A stretch of DNA of 64,000 bases from CAAGNP01 sp045603545 (GTDB lineage Bacteria; Bacteroidota; Bacteroidia; Bacteroidales; UBA932). A program made the translations under genes and the position numbers. Each line of letters opens with the position of its first letter. The stretch's first letter is position 1. The stretch covers positions 1-64,000 of the forward strand of contig JAZUMG010000019.1 in the NCBI GenBank assembly GCA_045603545.1. Reading direction: 5' to 3'. Under the pieces are notes generated by a model that saw only the letters and a list, made by a program, of their open reading frames with translations, was not told the DNA's origin and did no database searches. Below, one piece after another: positions 43,851-52,728 of this stretch.

Positions 43851-45350
43851 ATGAGAAACATATTTATCATAATTGCAATGTCCATAATCGTATCCGGTTG
43901 TGGACATTCTTTGTCTAAAGCAGACCTCAGCGATGCCAATATCGCGAAAGTTATCAAAGCCGGCGAGTTCACACAGGCAGAGAAACTTATCAAGATGAAA
44001 ATCGCTACAGAAGAATTGACCCCTGCCCAAATTTGGGACCTCAACTTCCAGATCGAAGTTATGGATCGTATCCGCCAGGATTTCAGCAGAGACGACTCCA
44101 CTGTATTTGCACAACTTCAGAAATACTACCCTGAAGTGACCCGCGAGGATATGGCACGCTGGGAGGAGAAAAAAATCCTTGAAGGGATGACCATTGACGG
44201 AGAGAAGAGATATTTCAGAAACTCTGCCCGCAATGTCTTCAGAATTGACGAAGAGGCTGAAGCACTTTACAACCAGACCCACCCATATTCTCCAGATCCA
44301 CTTGACACTTTTGTGGATGAGTCAGTAACCAAAGTTCTCAAGAGCGCACGCAAAAGCGGCAAAGCTCTTGTAGAGCCTGAAAAACTCAAAATCCGCTACT
44401 CTATCTCTGTCAAACCAGATGAGGTACCAGCAGGTGAAGTAGTAAGGGTATGGATGCCTTATCTACAGAATGAGGACATGTACAAGAACGTCAAGCTTCT
44501 TGCCACCTCACAGCCTGACTACATCATCGCTCCGGAAGGCCATGCTCACAGAAGCATCTATATGGAGAAGGTGGCTGAGGCAGGCAAACGTACAGAGTTC
44601 TGGTATGAGATGTCATACACTGCATACCACAAATTCAACGATTTTGAACCTGAAGATGTAAAACCTTACGACACTGAGAGCGAACTTTACAAGAAATTCA
44701 CTGCAGAGAGGGCACCTCACATCGTATTCAGCGACAGAATCAAATCGATTACAGACTCTCTTACAAAAGGGGTTGAGAATCCTTACCTAAAATCTGTAAA
44801 GATCTTTGACTGGATTTGCGACCATTTCCCTTGGGCAAGTGCCAGAGAGTACTCTACACTGGAAAACATCCCTGAGTATGTTATCGACAACGACCACGGC
44901 GACTGCGGACAGGTAGGTCTTCTATTCATCACTATGGCCAGATGTGCCGGTATCCCTGCACAATGGGAGAGCGGCTGGATGCTCCACCCTATGGAGATCA
45001 ACCTCCACGACTGGGTACGCGTGTACTACGAAGGTATCGGCTGGGTAGGTGTTGACCCATCTTTCGGCAGAGTGATTCTAAAAGAGGAACTTGAGCACAA
45101 CGCACCACGCGGTCGCGTCATCACCAGTGCAGACAAGTCAAAACTCGACAGCGACTACTTCTACTACTACACACACGGTATGGATGCATGGAGATTTATC
45201 GTAAACACCGACTACTCTCAGCCTCTATACCCTGCCAAGACATATCCAAGAAGCGAGACCGTCGACTTCCAGAGAGGTGAAGTCGAGTGGAGAGGTGGAA
45301 ACCTCTACTTTGGCCGCTGGAACTACGATATGGAACTTGAAGTTCTTTAG
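43851..45350 (+). CDS. Transglutaminase-like lipoprotein
   Basis: The 499-residue protein has a lipoprotein signal (MRNIFIIIAMSIIVSGC, lipidated C17). The transglutaminase-core domain has catalytic triad C352 (HGDCGQVG), H386 (LHDWVRV) and D402 (GVDPSFG). Such domains act as cysteine peptidases or protein-crosslinking enzymes. The substrate is unknown; an envelope location is expected. An N-terminal helical region (20-150) is of unknown role. A bidirectional terminator follows. Confidence 0.88.
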   Translation: MRNIFIIIAMSIIVSGCGHSLSKADLSDANIAKVIKAGEFTQAEKLIKMKIATEELTPAQIWDLNFQIEVMDRIRQDFSRDDSTVFAQLQKYYPEVTREDMARWEEKKILEGMTIDGEKRYFRNSARNVFRIDEEAEALYNQTHPYSPDPLDTFVDESVTKVLKSARKSGKALVEPEKLKIRYSISVKPDEVPAGEVVRVWMPYLQNEDMYKNVKLLATSQPDYIIAPEGHAHRSIYMEKVAEAGKRTEFWYEMSYTAYHKFNDFEPEDVKPYDTESELYKKFTAERAPHIVFSDRIKSITDSLTKGVENPYLKSVKIFDWICDHFPWASAREYSTLENIPEYVIDNDHGDCGQVGLLFITMARCAGIPAQWESGWMLHPMEINLHDWVRVYYEGIGWVGVDPSFGRVILKEELEHNAPRGRVITSADKSKLDSDYFYYYTHGMDAWRFIVNTDYSQPLYPAKTYPRSETVDFQRGEVEWRGGNLYFGRWNYDMELEVL

Positions 45351-45372
45351 TTTGCAGAATCCCTATAAACAA

Positions 45373-45407
45373 ATACCCCCGGCATTTTGATGTCGGGGGT
45401 ATTTTTA
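45373..45407. terminator. Bidirectional terminator between the transglutaminase gene and lptB
   Basis: A 9-bp stem ATACCCCCG (45373-45381) with CGGGGGTAT (45394-45402) extends inward by GCAT/ATGT and is followed by T residues on the plus strand; on the minus strand the 3' flank is T-poor after TTT. It lies in the 54-nt gap between convergent genes. Confidence 0.8.
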
Positions 45408-46175
45408 TTCTTCATCCTTTTTCTCCCTCAGGACTGCCTTGCGGAGCTCGAAGTTCTGTCCAAGATACTTGCGTCGAACTTCAGGGTTGTTGGCCAACAT
45501 CTCTGCCGTACCGCTTTCAAGAATTGTACCTTCATACAGAAGATATGCCCTGTCGGTAATGGCCAATGTCTCGTGAACATTGTGGTCGGTGATGATTACA
45601 CCGATATTCTTGTATTTGAGTTTGGCGATAATATGCTGGATATCCTCCACTGCAATAGGGTCTACACCTGCAAAAGGCTCATCCAACAGGATAAACTTGG
45701 GATCAATGGCAAGAGCCCTTGCAATCTCACATCTGCGCCTCTCACCACCAGATAATTGGATACCAAGACTTTTGCGCACCTTATGGAGACGGAACTCATC
45801 TATCAAAGACTCCAGACGCTCCTGCCTTTGCTGTTTTGTAAGATTAGCCATCTCCATCACAGACATAATATTGTCCTCGACACTGAGTTTTCTGAACACA
45901 GATGCCTCCTGGGCCAGATAGCCAAGACCTTTCTGTGCCCTCTGATACATAGGAAGTTTGGTTATCTCTTCTACAGAGCCATCCTCGTGCTCCAGATATA
46001 TCCTCCCCTCGTTGGGTTTGATAAGTCCGGTAATCATATAGAAACTTGTAGTCTTGCCTGCCCCATTCGGCCCCAGCAAACCAACAATCTCCCCCTGATG
46101 CACCTCGATAGAGACCCCCTTGACAACAGTCCGGGCGCCATATTTCTTTACTAGATTTTCGCTGTACAGTCTCAT
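45405..46175 (-). CDS. lptB: Lipopolysaccharide transport ATPase LptB
   Basis: The 256-residue ABC ATPase has Walker A GPNGAGKTT, signature LSGGERRRCEIARAL and Walker B FILLDEPFAGVDP, typical of LptB. It powers LPS extraction through LptFG. It lies 4 nt after dnaX and ends in a charged tail (REKKDEE). The partner lpt genes are not in the window. Confidence 0.93.
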   Translation of the reverse strand: MRLYSENLVKKYGARTVVKGVSIEVHQGEIVGLLGPNGAGKTTSFYMITGLIKPNEGRIYLEHEDGSVEEITKLPMYQRAQKGLGYLAQEASVFRKLSVEDNIMSVMEMANLTKQQRQERLESLIDEFRLHKVRKSLGIQLSGGERRRCEIARALAIDPKFILLDEPFAGVDPIAVEDIQHIIAKLKYKNIGVIITDHNVHETLAITDRAYLLYEGTILESGTAEMLANNPEVRRKYLGQNFELRKAVLREKKDEE

Positions 46176-46179
46176 TTTC

Positions 46180-47991
46180 CTACTTTATATCAAGTTCAAG
46201 TTTCTGTGCCAACTCCCGCACAGATTCGTGCTCTCTCAAAAGGTATTCACCTTTATCCCTGTTGGTATATAACTTTGGAGCACCATCATCTTCTCCAGAA
46301 GTGACAGCCACCGCCACCTGAAGATTAAGTCTCTTGTTCTGCACTTTTCCCCTCATTTGGGAGATCATCTTAAGGAGCCTTTTCTCCTCTATCCACCCCT
46401 TCTGCGCATCATTGCTCACATAGAACTCCACAGTTATCCCGTCTTCAAGGAGAACCGGAGTGTATTGTTCCAGTGTTATTGCCAGGGAAGTTCTCTTGGC
46501 AGCCCTCTCCTCCTCTATCAACTCCCTCCATGCCACCATAAATTCATCCATTGTGAATGGTCTCTCACCACTCTCCTCCTCTGCAGTCACTTCAACTCCA
46601 CTGGCCCTTTGTTCTGCCTTCATCAGCATATCCCTCAAAGAGAGGGAACCTGTCCGCAGTGGAGCCTTCGGTGCCGGAGCAGGTTTTTCTGCCGGAACTA
46701 GGCTTGGAGTCTGAACTTGCGCTGGGGCCGGTTCAGGTGTGGTAACAGGCTGACTTGGCGCAGGCTGTTGAACCGGTTGCGGCTGCTGTGGCGCAGGTTG
46801 TGGTGCAGGTTGTGGTTGCTGGGGAACAGGCTGCTGCGCAGATTGCGTTGTCTGGTGAGCCTCCGGTGCATGGGACATTGCCGGCACATTGGGAACACCC
46901 TGTACCAGGAATGAGAGTTTCATCAGCGTAAACTCTATCAGAAGCCTCTGATTGCCGCTCTGTCTGTAGGCAGCCTCACAACCTGTAGTAATGCTCAACG
47001 CTTCATAAAGGAATGGGACAGAGCATTTTGCCGATTGCTCTTTATATCTTCTGACAAGCGATCCCGGGAGCTGGAGGAGAGACTCGGAGGCCTCTTTCCT
47101 GCACACAATAAGATCTCTCAGGTGAGAGCTGAGTCCGGATATGAAATGGAGGGCATTGAACCCCTTGGAGAGTATCTCATCAAAAATCAGGAGAGCAGAA
47201 GTGTAGTCTGCCGCCAAAAAATGGTCAATCATCCTGAAATAGTACTCATAGTCAAGGATGTTGAGATTTGATATTACCTGCTCATATTTTATATCCTTTC
47301 CGCAAAATGCGACAGTCTGGTCAAAAAGTGTCAGAGCATCACGCATCGCCCCATCTGCCTTCTGGGCCAATATATGGAGCGCATCCTCCTCTATCTTTAC
47401 CCCCTCTTTCTGTGCAATATCGGAGAGATTCCTCACCATATCAGGGATGGAGATCCTGTTGAAATCATAGGTCTGGCATCTTGAGAGGATGGTAGGGAGA
47501 ATCTTATGCTTTTCTGTGGTGGCAAGGATGAAGATTGCATATGCAGGCGGCTCTTCCAATGTCTTGAGGAAAGCATTGAAAGCGGCTGCCGAAAGCATAT
47601 GGACCTCATCGATTATATATACGCTGTACTTCCCTATCTGGGGAGGGATACGTACCATCTCGGTAAGATTCCTTATATCATCCACAGAGTTGTTGGAGGC
47701 AGCATCCAATTCGTGTATGCAGTACGATCGCCCCTCCGAAAATGAGAGACATGACTCACATTGGCCACATGGCTCCATATCCTCGGACGGATTGAGACAA
47801 TTGATGGACTTGGCAAAAATTCTGGCAGAGGTGGTCTTGCCGACACCCCTGGGACCGCAGAACAGATAAGCGTGGGCCAACTGGCCACGTAGAATCGAGT
47901 TCTTCAGTGTAGTGGCTATATTCTCCTGTCCTATGAGTGACTCAAACGAGTTGGGACGGTATTTTCTGGCTGATACTATGAATTGTTCCAT
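46180..47991 (-). CDS. dnaX: DNA polymerase III subunit gamma/tau
   Basis: The 603-residue clamp-loader ATPase has Walker A GPRGVGKTTSARIFAKS, a zinc-binding cluster (CLNPS...CGQCESC), DEVHMLS and ATTEKHKI. After the domain III region a linker of roughly residues 390-450 is built of P, Q, A and V repeats, followed by a C-terminal tau-like domain. The frame opens with TTG at 48000, but ATG at 47991 (MEQFIVSARKYRP) is the better start. A -7 TACTTTTG (47998-48005) ends 6 nt before it. Confidence 0.95.
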   Translation of the reverse strand: MEQFIVSARKYRPNSFESLIGQENIATTLKNSILRGQLAHAYLFCGPRGVGKTTSARIFAKSINCLNPSEDMEPCGQCESCLSFSEGRSYCIHELDAASNNSVDDIRNLTEMVRIPPQIGKYSVYIIDEVHMLSAAAFNAFLKTLEEPPAYAIFILATTEKHKILPTILSRCQTYDFNRISIPDMVRNLSDIAQKEGVKIEEDALHILAQKADGAMRDALTLFDQTVAFCGKDIKYEQVISNLNILDYEYYFRMIDHFLAADYTSALLIFDEILSKGFNALHFISGLSSHLRDLIVCRKEASESLLQLPGSLVRRYKEQSAKCSVPFLYEALSITTGCEAAYRQSGNQRLLIEFTLMKLSFLVQGVPNVPAMSHAPEAHQTTQSAQQPVPQQPQPAPQPAPQQPQPVQQPAPSQPVTTPEPAPAQVQTPSLVPAEKPAPAPKAPLRTGSLSLRDMLMKAEQRASGVEVTAEEESGERPFTMDEFMVAWRELIEEERAAKRTSLAITLEQYTPVLLEDGITVEFYVSNDAQKGWIEEKRLLKMISQMRGKVQNKRLNLQVAVAVTSGEDDGAPKLYTNRDKGEYLLREHESVRELAQKLELDIK

Positions 47992-47997
47992 ATCTGA

Positions 47998-48005
47998 CAA
48001 AAGTA
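47998..48005 (-). promoter_or_regulatory. -7 element of dnaX
   Basis: TACTTTTG on the minus strand is a perfect match ending 6 nt from the dnaX ATG, again predicting a near-leaderless mRNA. No good -33 is seen. Confidence 0.4.
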
Positions 48006-48026
48006 CAAATAATCCATATAAATTAC

Positions 48027-48034
48027 TATTTTTG
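48027..48034 (+). promoter_or_regulatory. -7 element of the 48056 operon
   Basis: TATTTTTG lies 21 nt before the ATG at 48056, divergent from dnaX. Confidence 0.5.
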
Positions 48035-48055
48035 CACCACTAAAAACAGATAATT

Positions 48056-48913
48056 ATGAGAAAGATTATAGCCGCTCTTATATTGTTCATCGGGGCAAAT
48101 TCTGTTTTCGGACAGAATCTCAACCTTTTCAACAGAAAAGACGATTTGAAGAATTTTTCTGCCAAAACCACATATGTCGTAATCCAGGGGAACAACTCCC
48201 TTGAGGATATAGTCCTTATGGATGCAGTAAAGGAGCATTGGCACCTCTCACCATATGAGTTCTGCAATATGGAAGAGTTCGAAAATATAAAAAGGGACAC
48301 CAACTTTTTCTTCCTTATGAAAGTGGACGGACAGTTCAGTAAAGAGAAGGAGCCTGCCATGGAGTTCCTCACCCTGGTAAAGGGGTCAGAAAACAGCGCT
48401 GAAGGGCTCAACAACATGTATGAGGTCCTCTCCCTCCCCTACAAGCCGCTCAATGATGACTCAGGGGATGAATTCACATATACCGCCCCGTTCATTAACA
48501 TCATCCAGGCCCACATCCTCAAAGTGCAGAGAAAAAAACTCTCTGCCTACATCGGCCTCAGCGCATACTCTGACGGCATGAACGGAGCCAATGACAAGGA
48601 GATACTTTTTGCAGAAGATGACTTCGGTTTCGAAGTGACACAGGAGATGCTTGACGAAGATTTCAAAGGTAAAGCCAGAATTGTCACCAAGGAGGAGATA
48701 GAGAAGGCAATAGATGAAAGGAGACCCAACACCCTTGTATCAGCTGTGGTGGCACCAAGCATAAACCAGAGGGGTTCATTCTGCTTCAAGATGCTCATCA
48801 GCGCAGACACCTGGGAACTCTACTTGTACAGAAAACACAGAATGTCTGCAAAACAGGGTGCAGGCCTGCAGAAAGAGGACTACAAGAAAATTGCTGCACC
48901 CTACGCATTTTAA
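48056..48913 (+). CDS. Secreted protein of unknown function
   Basis: The 285-residue protein has a signal peptide (MRKIIAALILFIGANSVFGQ). The mature part is mixed alpha/beta with no cysteine cluster or enzyme motif that I recognise; it contains NFFFLMKVDG, APFINIIQAHILKVQRKKLSAYIG and SISADTWELYLYRKH-like C-terminal strands. It is periplasmic by inference. It is first of three co-directional genes, 5 nt before the M16 peptidase gene. Confidence 0.8.
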   Translation: MRKIIAALILFIGANSVFGQNLNLFNRKDDLKNFSAKTTYVVIQGNNSLEDIVLMDAVKEHWHLSPYEFCNMEEFENIKRDTNFFFLMKVDGQFSKEKEPAMEFLTLVKGSENSAEGLNNMYEVLSLPYKPLNDDSGDEFTYTAPFINIIQAHILKVQRKKLSAYIGLSAYSDGMNGANDKEILFAEDDFGFEVTQEMLDEDFKGKARIVTKEEIEKAIDERRPNTLVSAVVAPSINQRGSFCFKMLISADTWELYLYRKHRMSAKQGAGLQKEDYKKIAAPYAF

Positions 48914-48918
48914 TCGGG

Positions 48919-50157
48919 ATGAAAGAGTTTGATTTCAAAGGGCTACAGTTCCTTTTCAAAAAGAGCAGTTCACCTGTAGCATACTGCGCACTCTCAATCC
49001 GCTCCGGCACACGCCGCGAGGACCAGAGGTTCGGAGGAATCGCCCATCTCACAGAGCATATGATATTCAAGGGGACAGAATACAAATCTGCCTCCTGCAT
49101 CAATTCATACATAGAGAAACTTGGTGGAGAACTCAACGCCTTCACCACCAAAGAGGAGATTGTAATCCACTCCACAGTACTCAAAGAGGATATAGCCAGG
49201 GCAATAGGGCTGCTCGTGGAGCTCGCCTTCTGCCCCAAATTCCAGGAGAAGGAGCTCGAAAAGGAGAAAGCGGTGGTCCTCGATGAGATCATCACCTACA
49301 AGGACTCCCCTGCCGACCAGATTTTCGACGATTTCGAGGAGCTCCTCTTCGAAGGGACCAATCTCTCGATGCCCGTCCTGGGCAAGACCAAAACGCTCAA
49401 AAAAATCGGCGTGAAAGAGCTCTACGAGCACACCAGAACCCACTTTACACTCGACAATATGGCATTTACTGTTGTGGCCGACGCCCCGGAGGGGAAAGTA
49501 CGGGAACTGCTGCTGAAAGCACTGAAAAAATATGCCCCTTCAGCTATGGAGGGTGATAGCAAATTGCCCGAAGGGCTCACCATCCCACCACGGATGCCAC
49601 AGGTCAAAACATTCAACAAAGTGGTCAACCGCAAAGGACACCAGACACACTGTATCATCGGAGCACAGGCATACCCCTACTATGAGAAAAAAAGGATGGC
49701 CCTCATCCTCCTTGTCAACATCCTCGGAGGTCCGGCAGCCAACTCGCGACTCAACACCATTCTGCGCGAGAAGAACGGACTTGTCTACAATGTTGATGCT
49801 GCCTACGGCCAGTACTCTGACACCGGAATTGTCACCATCTACTTCGGATGTGACAGACAGAACTATGAAAAATGTGTAAGGCTCATAGAGGGAGAACTTG
49901 AAAAATTCAGAGTTGCCCCTATGAGTGACAGGGCACTTAAAGCTGCCAAGAAGCAACTCCTCGGACAGCTCGCCATCTCATCTGACAACAGCGAAGCGCA
50001 ATGCCTCTCTATGGGGAAAAGTCTCCTGGTATTCAGAGAGGTAATCGGAACAGCCAGAATGAGACAAATGATAGAGGAGGTTACAGCCTCCGATGTCATG
50101 GAGGTGGCAGCAGATATCTTCGCCCCGGAAAAGATTTGTAAACTCACATATATGTAA
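48919..50157 (+). CDS. M16 family zinc metallopeptidase
   Basis: The 412-residue protein has the inverted zinc motif H43-L-T-E46-H47 and the distal ligand E123 (VVLDEI), spaced 76 residues later as in active pitrilysin-type peptidases. The second half is the inactive-like M16_C domain (YPYYEKKRMALILLVNILGGPAANSRL). It degrades peptides; no signal peptide is seen, so it is probably cytoplasmic, though Bacteroidota homologues vary. A single-copy active subunit. Confidence 0.93.
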   Translation: MKEFDFKGLQFLFKKSSSPVAYCALSIRSGTRREDQRFGGIAHLTEHMIFKGTEYKSASCINSYIEKLGGELNAFTTKEEIVIHSTVLKEDIARAIGLLVELAFCPKFQEKELEKEKAVVLDEIITYKDSPADQIFDDFEELLFEGTNLSMPVLGKTKTLKKIGVKELYEHTRTHFTLDNMAFTVVADAPEGKVRELLLKALKKYAPSAMEGDSKLPEGLTIPPRMPQVKTFNKVVNRKGHQTHCIIGAQAYPYYEKKRMALILLVNILGGPAANSRLNTILREKNGLVYNVDAAYGQYSDTGIVTIYFGCDRQNYEKCVRLIEGELEKFRVAPMSDRALKAAKKQLLGQLAISSDNSEAQCLSMGKSLLVFREVIGTARMRQMIEEVTASDVMEVAADIFAPEKICKLTYM

Positions 50158-50163
50158 ACCGGT

Positions 50164-50784
50164 ATGGATGCAAAGGCTTTGAACAACGCACTTGAATGGG
50201 TGGAGAGGCAGACACACCTCTGCACCAAACAGGCACGTATGCTCTCAAATGGCGACCAGGGTTGCCTGCTTCAGGCATTCTCACTAATGGTCAAACCTTT
50301 GCACATCCTCGAACTGGGAGCATTCACAGGCTACTCCACCATATGCCTCTCAAGAGGGCTCCAGGATGGTGGCAGCATAGATACCATAGAGGTATATGAC
50401 GAACTGGAAGACATTATCAGAGGTGGATTCAGAAGGGCCGGACTCATAGATGTGCCAGAACAGGAAGATATAGCACACCTCCATATCGGAGACGCCAAAA
50501 AGATAATACCGACCCTTGACAAAATGTACGACATCGTCTATATCGATGCCAACAAAAGGGAATACATTGAATACTACGACCTGGTCTTCGACAAGATTCG
50601 TCCAGGCGGGTACATACTGGCAGACAATGTCCTGTGGAGTGGAAAAGTCCTCCTTGACAACCCCCCAAAGGATGCCCAGACCCAGTCCATCATAGCTTTC
50701 AACAGGATGGTCGCCTCTGACCCCCGCGTCGAAAACACCATCCTCCCCATCCGCGATGGCATCAATGTCATCTACAAACTGTAA
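50164..50784 (+). CDS. Class I SAM-dependent O-methyltransferase
   Basis: The 206-residue protein has the methyltransferase motif LELGAFTGYSTICLSRG, an acidic motif IDTIEVYDELE and the metal-binding DIVYIDANKREYIEYYD, the pattern of COMT/CCoAOMT-like O-methyltransferases (family 3). The substrate is unknown. It ends at 50784, one base before the end of the convergent M23 gene. Confidence 0.9.
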   Translation: MDAKALNNALEWVERQTHLCTKQARMLSNGDQGCLLQAFSLMVKPLHILELGAFTGYSTICLSRGLQDGGSIDTIEVYDELEDIIRGGFRRAGLIDVPEQEDIAHLHIGDAKKIIPTLDKMYDIVYIDANKREYIEYYDLVFDKIRPGGYILADNVLWSGKVLLDNPPKDAQTQSIIAFNRMVASDPRVENTILPIRDGINVIYKL

Positions 50785-52131
50785 TTACTCCTCGACCAGC
50801 ACCTTCACCGACTTGTTGAAAAACTCCATGGCGGTAAAATGGATTACAGCACGGCGTGCATCCTCTTTGGCTGCCTCGAAATCGCCCATCTTCCCCTTTG
50901 GAACAGGTACTGCAGGTGGCATCTTCATAGTAAGCGGATTGATAGGTGTACCGTTTTTCCAGACACGAAAATCGAGGTGAGGGCCTGTTGAACGTCCGGT
51001 ACTTCCCACATAGCCGATAACCTGTCCCTGCTTGACACGTGTGCCGACAGCTATGCCCTTCCCATATTTCGAAAGGTGGAGGTAAGCCGATGTATATACC
51101 GAGTTGTGCTTGATCTTGACTGTATGTCCGCCAGCCCCTTTATACCCTTTCTCCACCACTACACCATCACCGATACTCACCACTGGGGTACCCATAGGTG
51201 CAGCATAGTCAATACCTGTATGGGGTTGGACTTTACGGGTGATGGGATGACGTCTGTGGTATGTAAATCCGGAGCTTATCCTTTTGTAATTGAGAGGAGC
51301 CTTAAGGAAGGCTTTACGCATGCTCTCACCCTTCTCATTCCAGTATTCATTGCCTTGACCATCAAGAACATAATGATAGGACTCATAACTCTTTCCTGCG
51401 TGGGTAAACTCTGCATATTTCACATTGCCGATATCCAGAACATCCCCCTTGTAGCTCATGACTTCATACAGTGCCTTGAATGAATCACCCTTCTGCAGAC
51501 CGAAAAAGTCAATGCTCCACGCATAGATATCAGACAGGCTCAAAGCGAGCAGTGGTGTTACACCCGCCTTCTGCAGGTCCACCCAGAGGGATGTATTGAT
51601 GGTTACCTCTGCGTAATGGAGTGTTGTCTCTATCTCCTTCTCGTGAATGTTCACAGTGAGGGAATCCTTCAAACCGAAAACTACAAAAGAGTGCCCGTCC
51701 CTCTCATATACAAGATAATCCAGGCGACCAAGAGAGTCCTTGCTTGTATAAGTGTGATACTCATTCCCCACTCTGATCTGCCTCACATCAAATACCCCCT
51801 TGCATTTCTGTGTCAAATCATAGACCACCTTGGCAGAAACGCCATTCTTGTCCAGAATAGTCGAGAAGAATTCACCTTTCCTCACCTTGTGCTCCTCCAC
51901 ATCGTACAGGGCAATAGGGATACCGTACTCATAGATGGTGGTATCGGACACCTCTCCCCCTTTCAATGTCTCTGGTGTCCCCTTCTCCCTCTCCACATCG
52001 AGCGGCACAAGTATAAAGAACAATGTCACCGCCACAGCCACACAAGCGACTATTGCTGACCATTTCAATAGGTTTTTATTCAAAAATATAGAGCGTACAT
52101 GCTCCTTGAATTCATCTGTAAAAATCTGCAT
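50785..52131 (-). CDS. M23/LytM-domain peptidase, inner-membrane anchored
   Basis: The 448-residue protein has an N-terminal membrane helix (about 22-42), a periplasmic region with an OapA-like/G5-type fold and a C-terminal LytM domain. The first zinc motif is H304-TGID308; the second motif, usually HLH, reads HLD (H385, D387). It would hydrolyse or bind peptidoglycan cross-bridges. A variant -7 TACTTTCG (52158-52165, minus) precedes it. It abuts the divergent mraZ region. Confidence 0.9.
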   Translation of the reverse strand: MQIFTDEFKEHVRSIFLNKNLLKWSAIVACVAVAVTLFFILVPLDVEREKGTPETLKGGEVSDTTIYEYGIPIALYDVEEHKVRKGEFFSTILDKNGVSAKVVYDLTQKCKGVFDVRQIRVGNEYHTYTSKDSLGRLDYLVYERDGHSFVVFGLKDSLTVNIHEKEIETTLHYAEVTINTSLWVDLQKAGVTPLLALSLSDIYAWSIDFFGLQKGDSFKALYEVMSYKGDVLDIGNVKYAEFTHAGKSYESYHYVLDGQGNEYWNEKGESMRKAFLKAPLNYKRISSGFTYHRRHPITRKVQPHTGIDYAAPMGTPVVSIGDGVVVEKGYKGAGGHTVKIKHNSVYTSAYLHLSKYGKGIAVGTRVKQGQVIGYVGSTGRSTGPHLDFRVWKNGTPINPLTMKMPPAVPVPKGKMGDFEAAKEDARRAVIHFTAMEFFNKSVKVLVEE

Positions 52132-52197
52132 ATCGTTAAGGGCAATTTATTCAGTCACGAAAGTAATCCATTTTTTTGACAATTTGATAATAAATTG

Positions 52198-52237
52198 TGG
52201 AAAACTTTGTAAAGATTTGGAAAGAAATGGAAAATTA
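52198..52237 (+). promoter_or_regulatory. Four 10-bp phased boxes, probable MraZ operator
   Basis: TGGAAAACTT, TGTAAAGATT, TGGAAAGAAA and TGGAAAATTA follow each other exactly at 52198, 52208, 52218 and 52228. E. coli MraZ binds TGGGN repeats spaced by 5 nt, i.e. every 10 bp, upstream of its own gene. The array ends 5 bp before the -7 of mraZ and covers the -33. Confidence 0.7.
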
Positions 52238-52242
52238 ATACC

Positions 52243-52250
52243 TATATTTG
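52243..52250 (+). promoter_or_regulatory. -7 element of the dcw cluster (mraZ promoter)
   Basis: TATATTTG lies 34 nt before the mraZ ATG at 52285. TTTG at 52216-52219 is a candidate -33 with a long 23-nt spacer, and it falls inside the TGGAAA array. Confidence 0.6.
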
Positions 52251-52284
52251 CAATCACTAAATAGGTAAAAAGGCAAGTGAAATT

Positions 52285-52728
52285 ATGGTAAAATTCATAG
52301 GTGAATACAAAGCGAAGGTTGACGACAAGGGGAGACTGGTCTTTCCCTCTGCCTTCAAGTCACTTATGGGTGACGAAGAGCTCCGTTTTGTAGTGAAGCA
52401 GGACCTCTTTTCATCGTGCCTTTCGATCTACACCTACACAGAGTGGGAGCGCCAATCCGAAGAGATAAAATCAAGACTGAACTTCTTCAATCCGGAGCAC
52501 AGCAGATTTTGGAGAGCCTATATGGACAACAGGGCCCTCATCGAACCAGATGGAAAACTCGGAAGGATTACCATCCCCAAATATCTATTGGATAGGATCA
52601 ATGTAGACAAGGAGGTCATCTTCTTCGGAAATGACCATAAAATAGAGCTTTGGGCCAAAGAGTTGTTCGAATCCATCAAGATGGCGGATAGTGATATTTC
52701 AACATTGGCACAAAAGATTTTAGGATAA
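52285..52728 (+). CDS. mraZ: Transcriptional regulator MraZ
   Basis: The 147-residue protein has two MraZ/AbrB-like repeats (DDKGRLVFPSAFKS and EPDGKLGRITIPKYLLDRI). It represses the dcw cluster in E. coli by binding upstream TGGGN boxes. A matching four-box array lies just upstream here. Its TAA shares one base with the rsmH ATG. Confidence 0.95.
   Translation: MVKFIGEYKAKVDDKGRLVFPSAFKSLMGDEELRFVVKQDLFSSCLSIYTYTEWERQSEEIKSRLNFFNPEHSRFWRAYMDNRALIEPDGKLGRITIPKYLLDRINVDKEVIFFGNDHKIELWAKELFESIKMADSDISTLAQKILG

Noticed and set aside
46690..46880. Proline/glutamine repeat tract in dnaX as a possible tandem repeat locus
   Set aside because: It is an in-frame flexible linker usual for gamma/tau proteins; the DNA units are degenerate.
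47215..47221. T TTT TTG slippery heptamer inside dnaX (minus strand), as a possible gamma/tau frameshift
   Set aside because: It falls near residue 260, far too early to yield a gamma-like product, and no downstream stimulating stem is evident.
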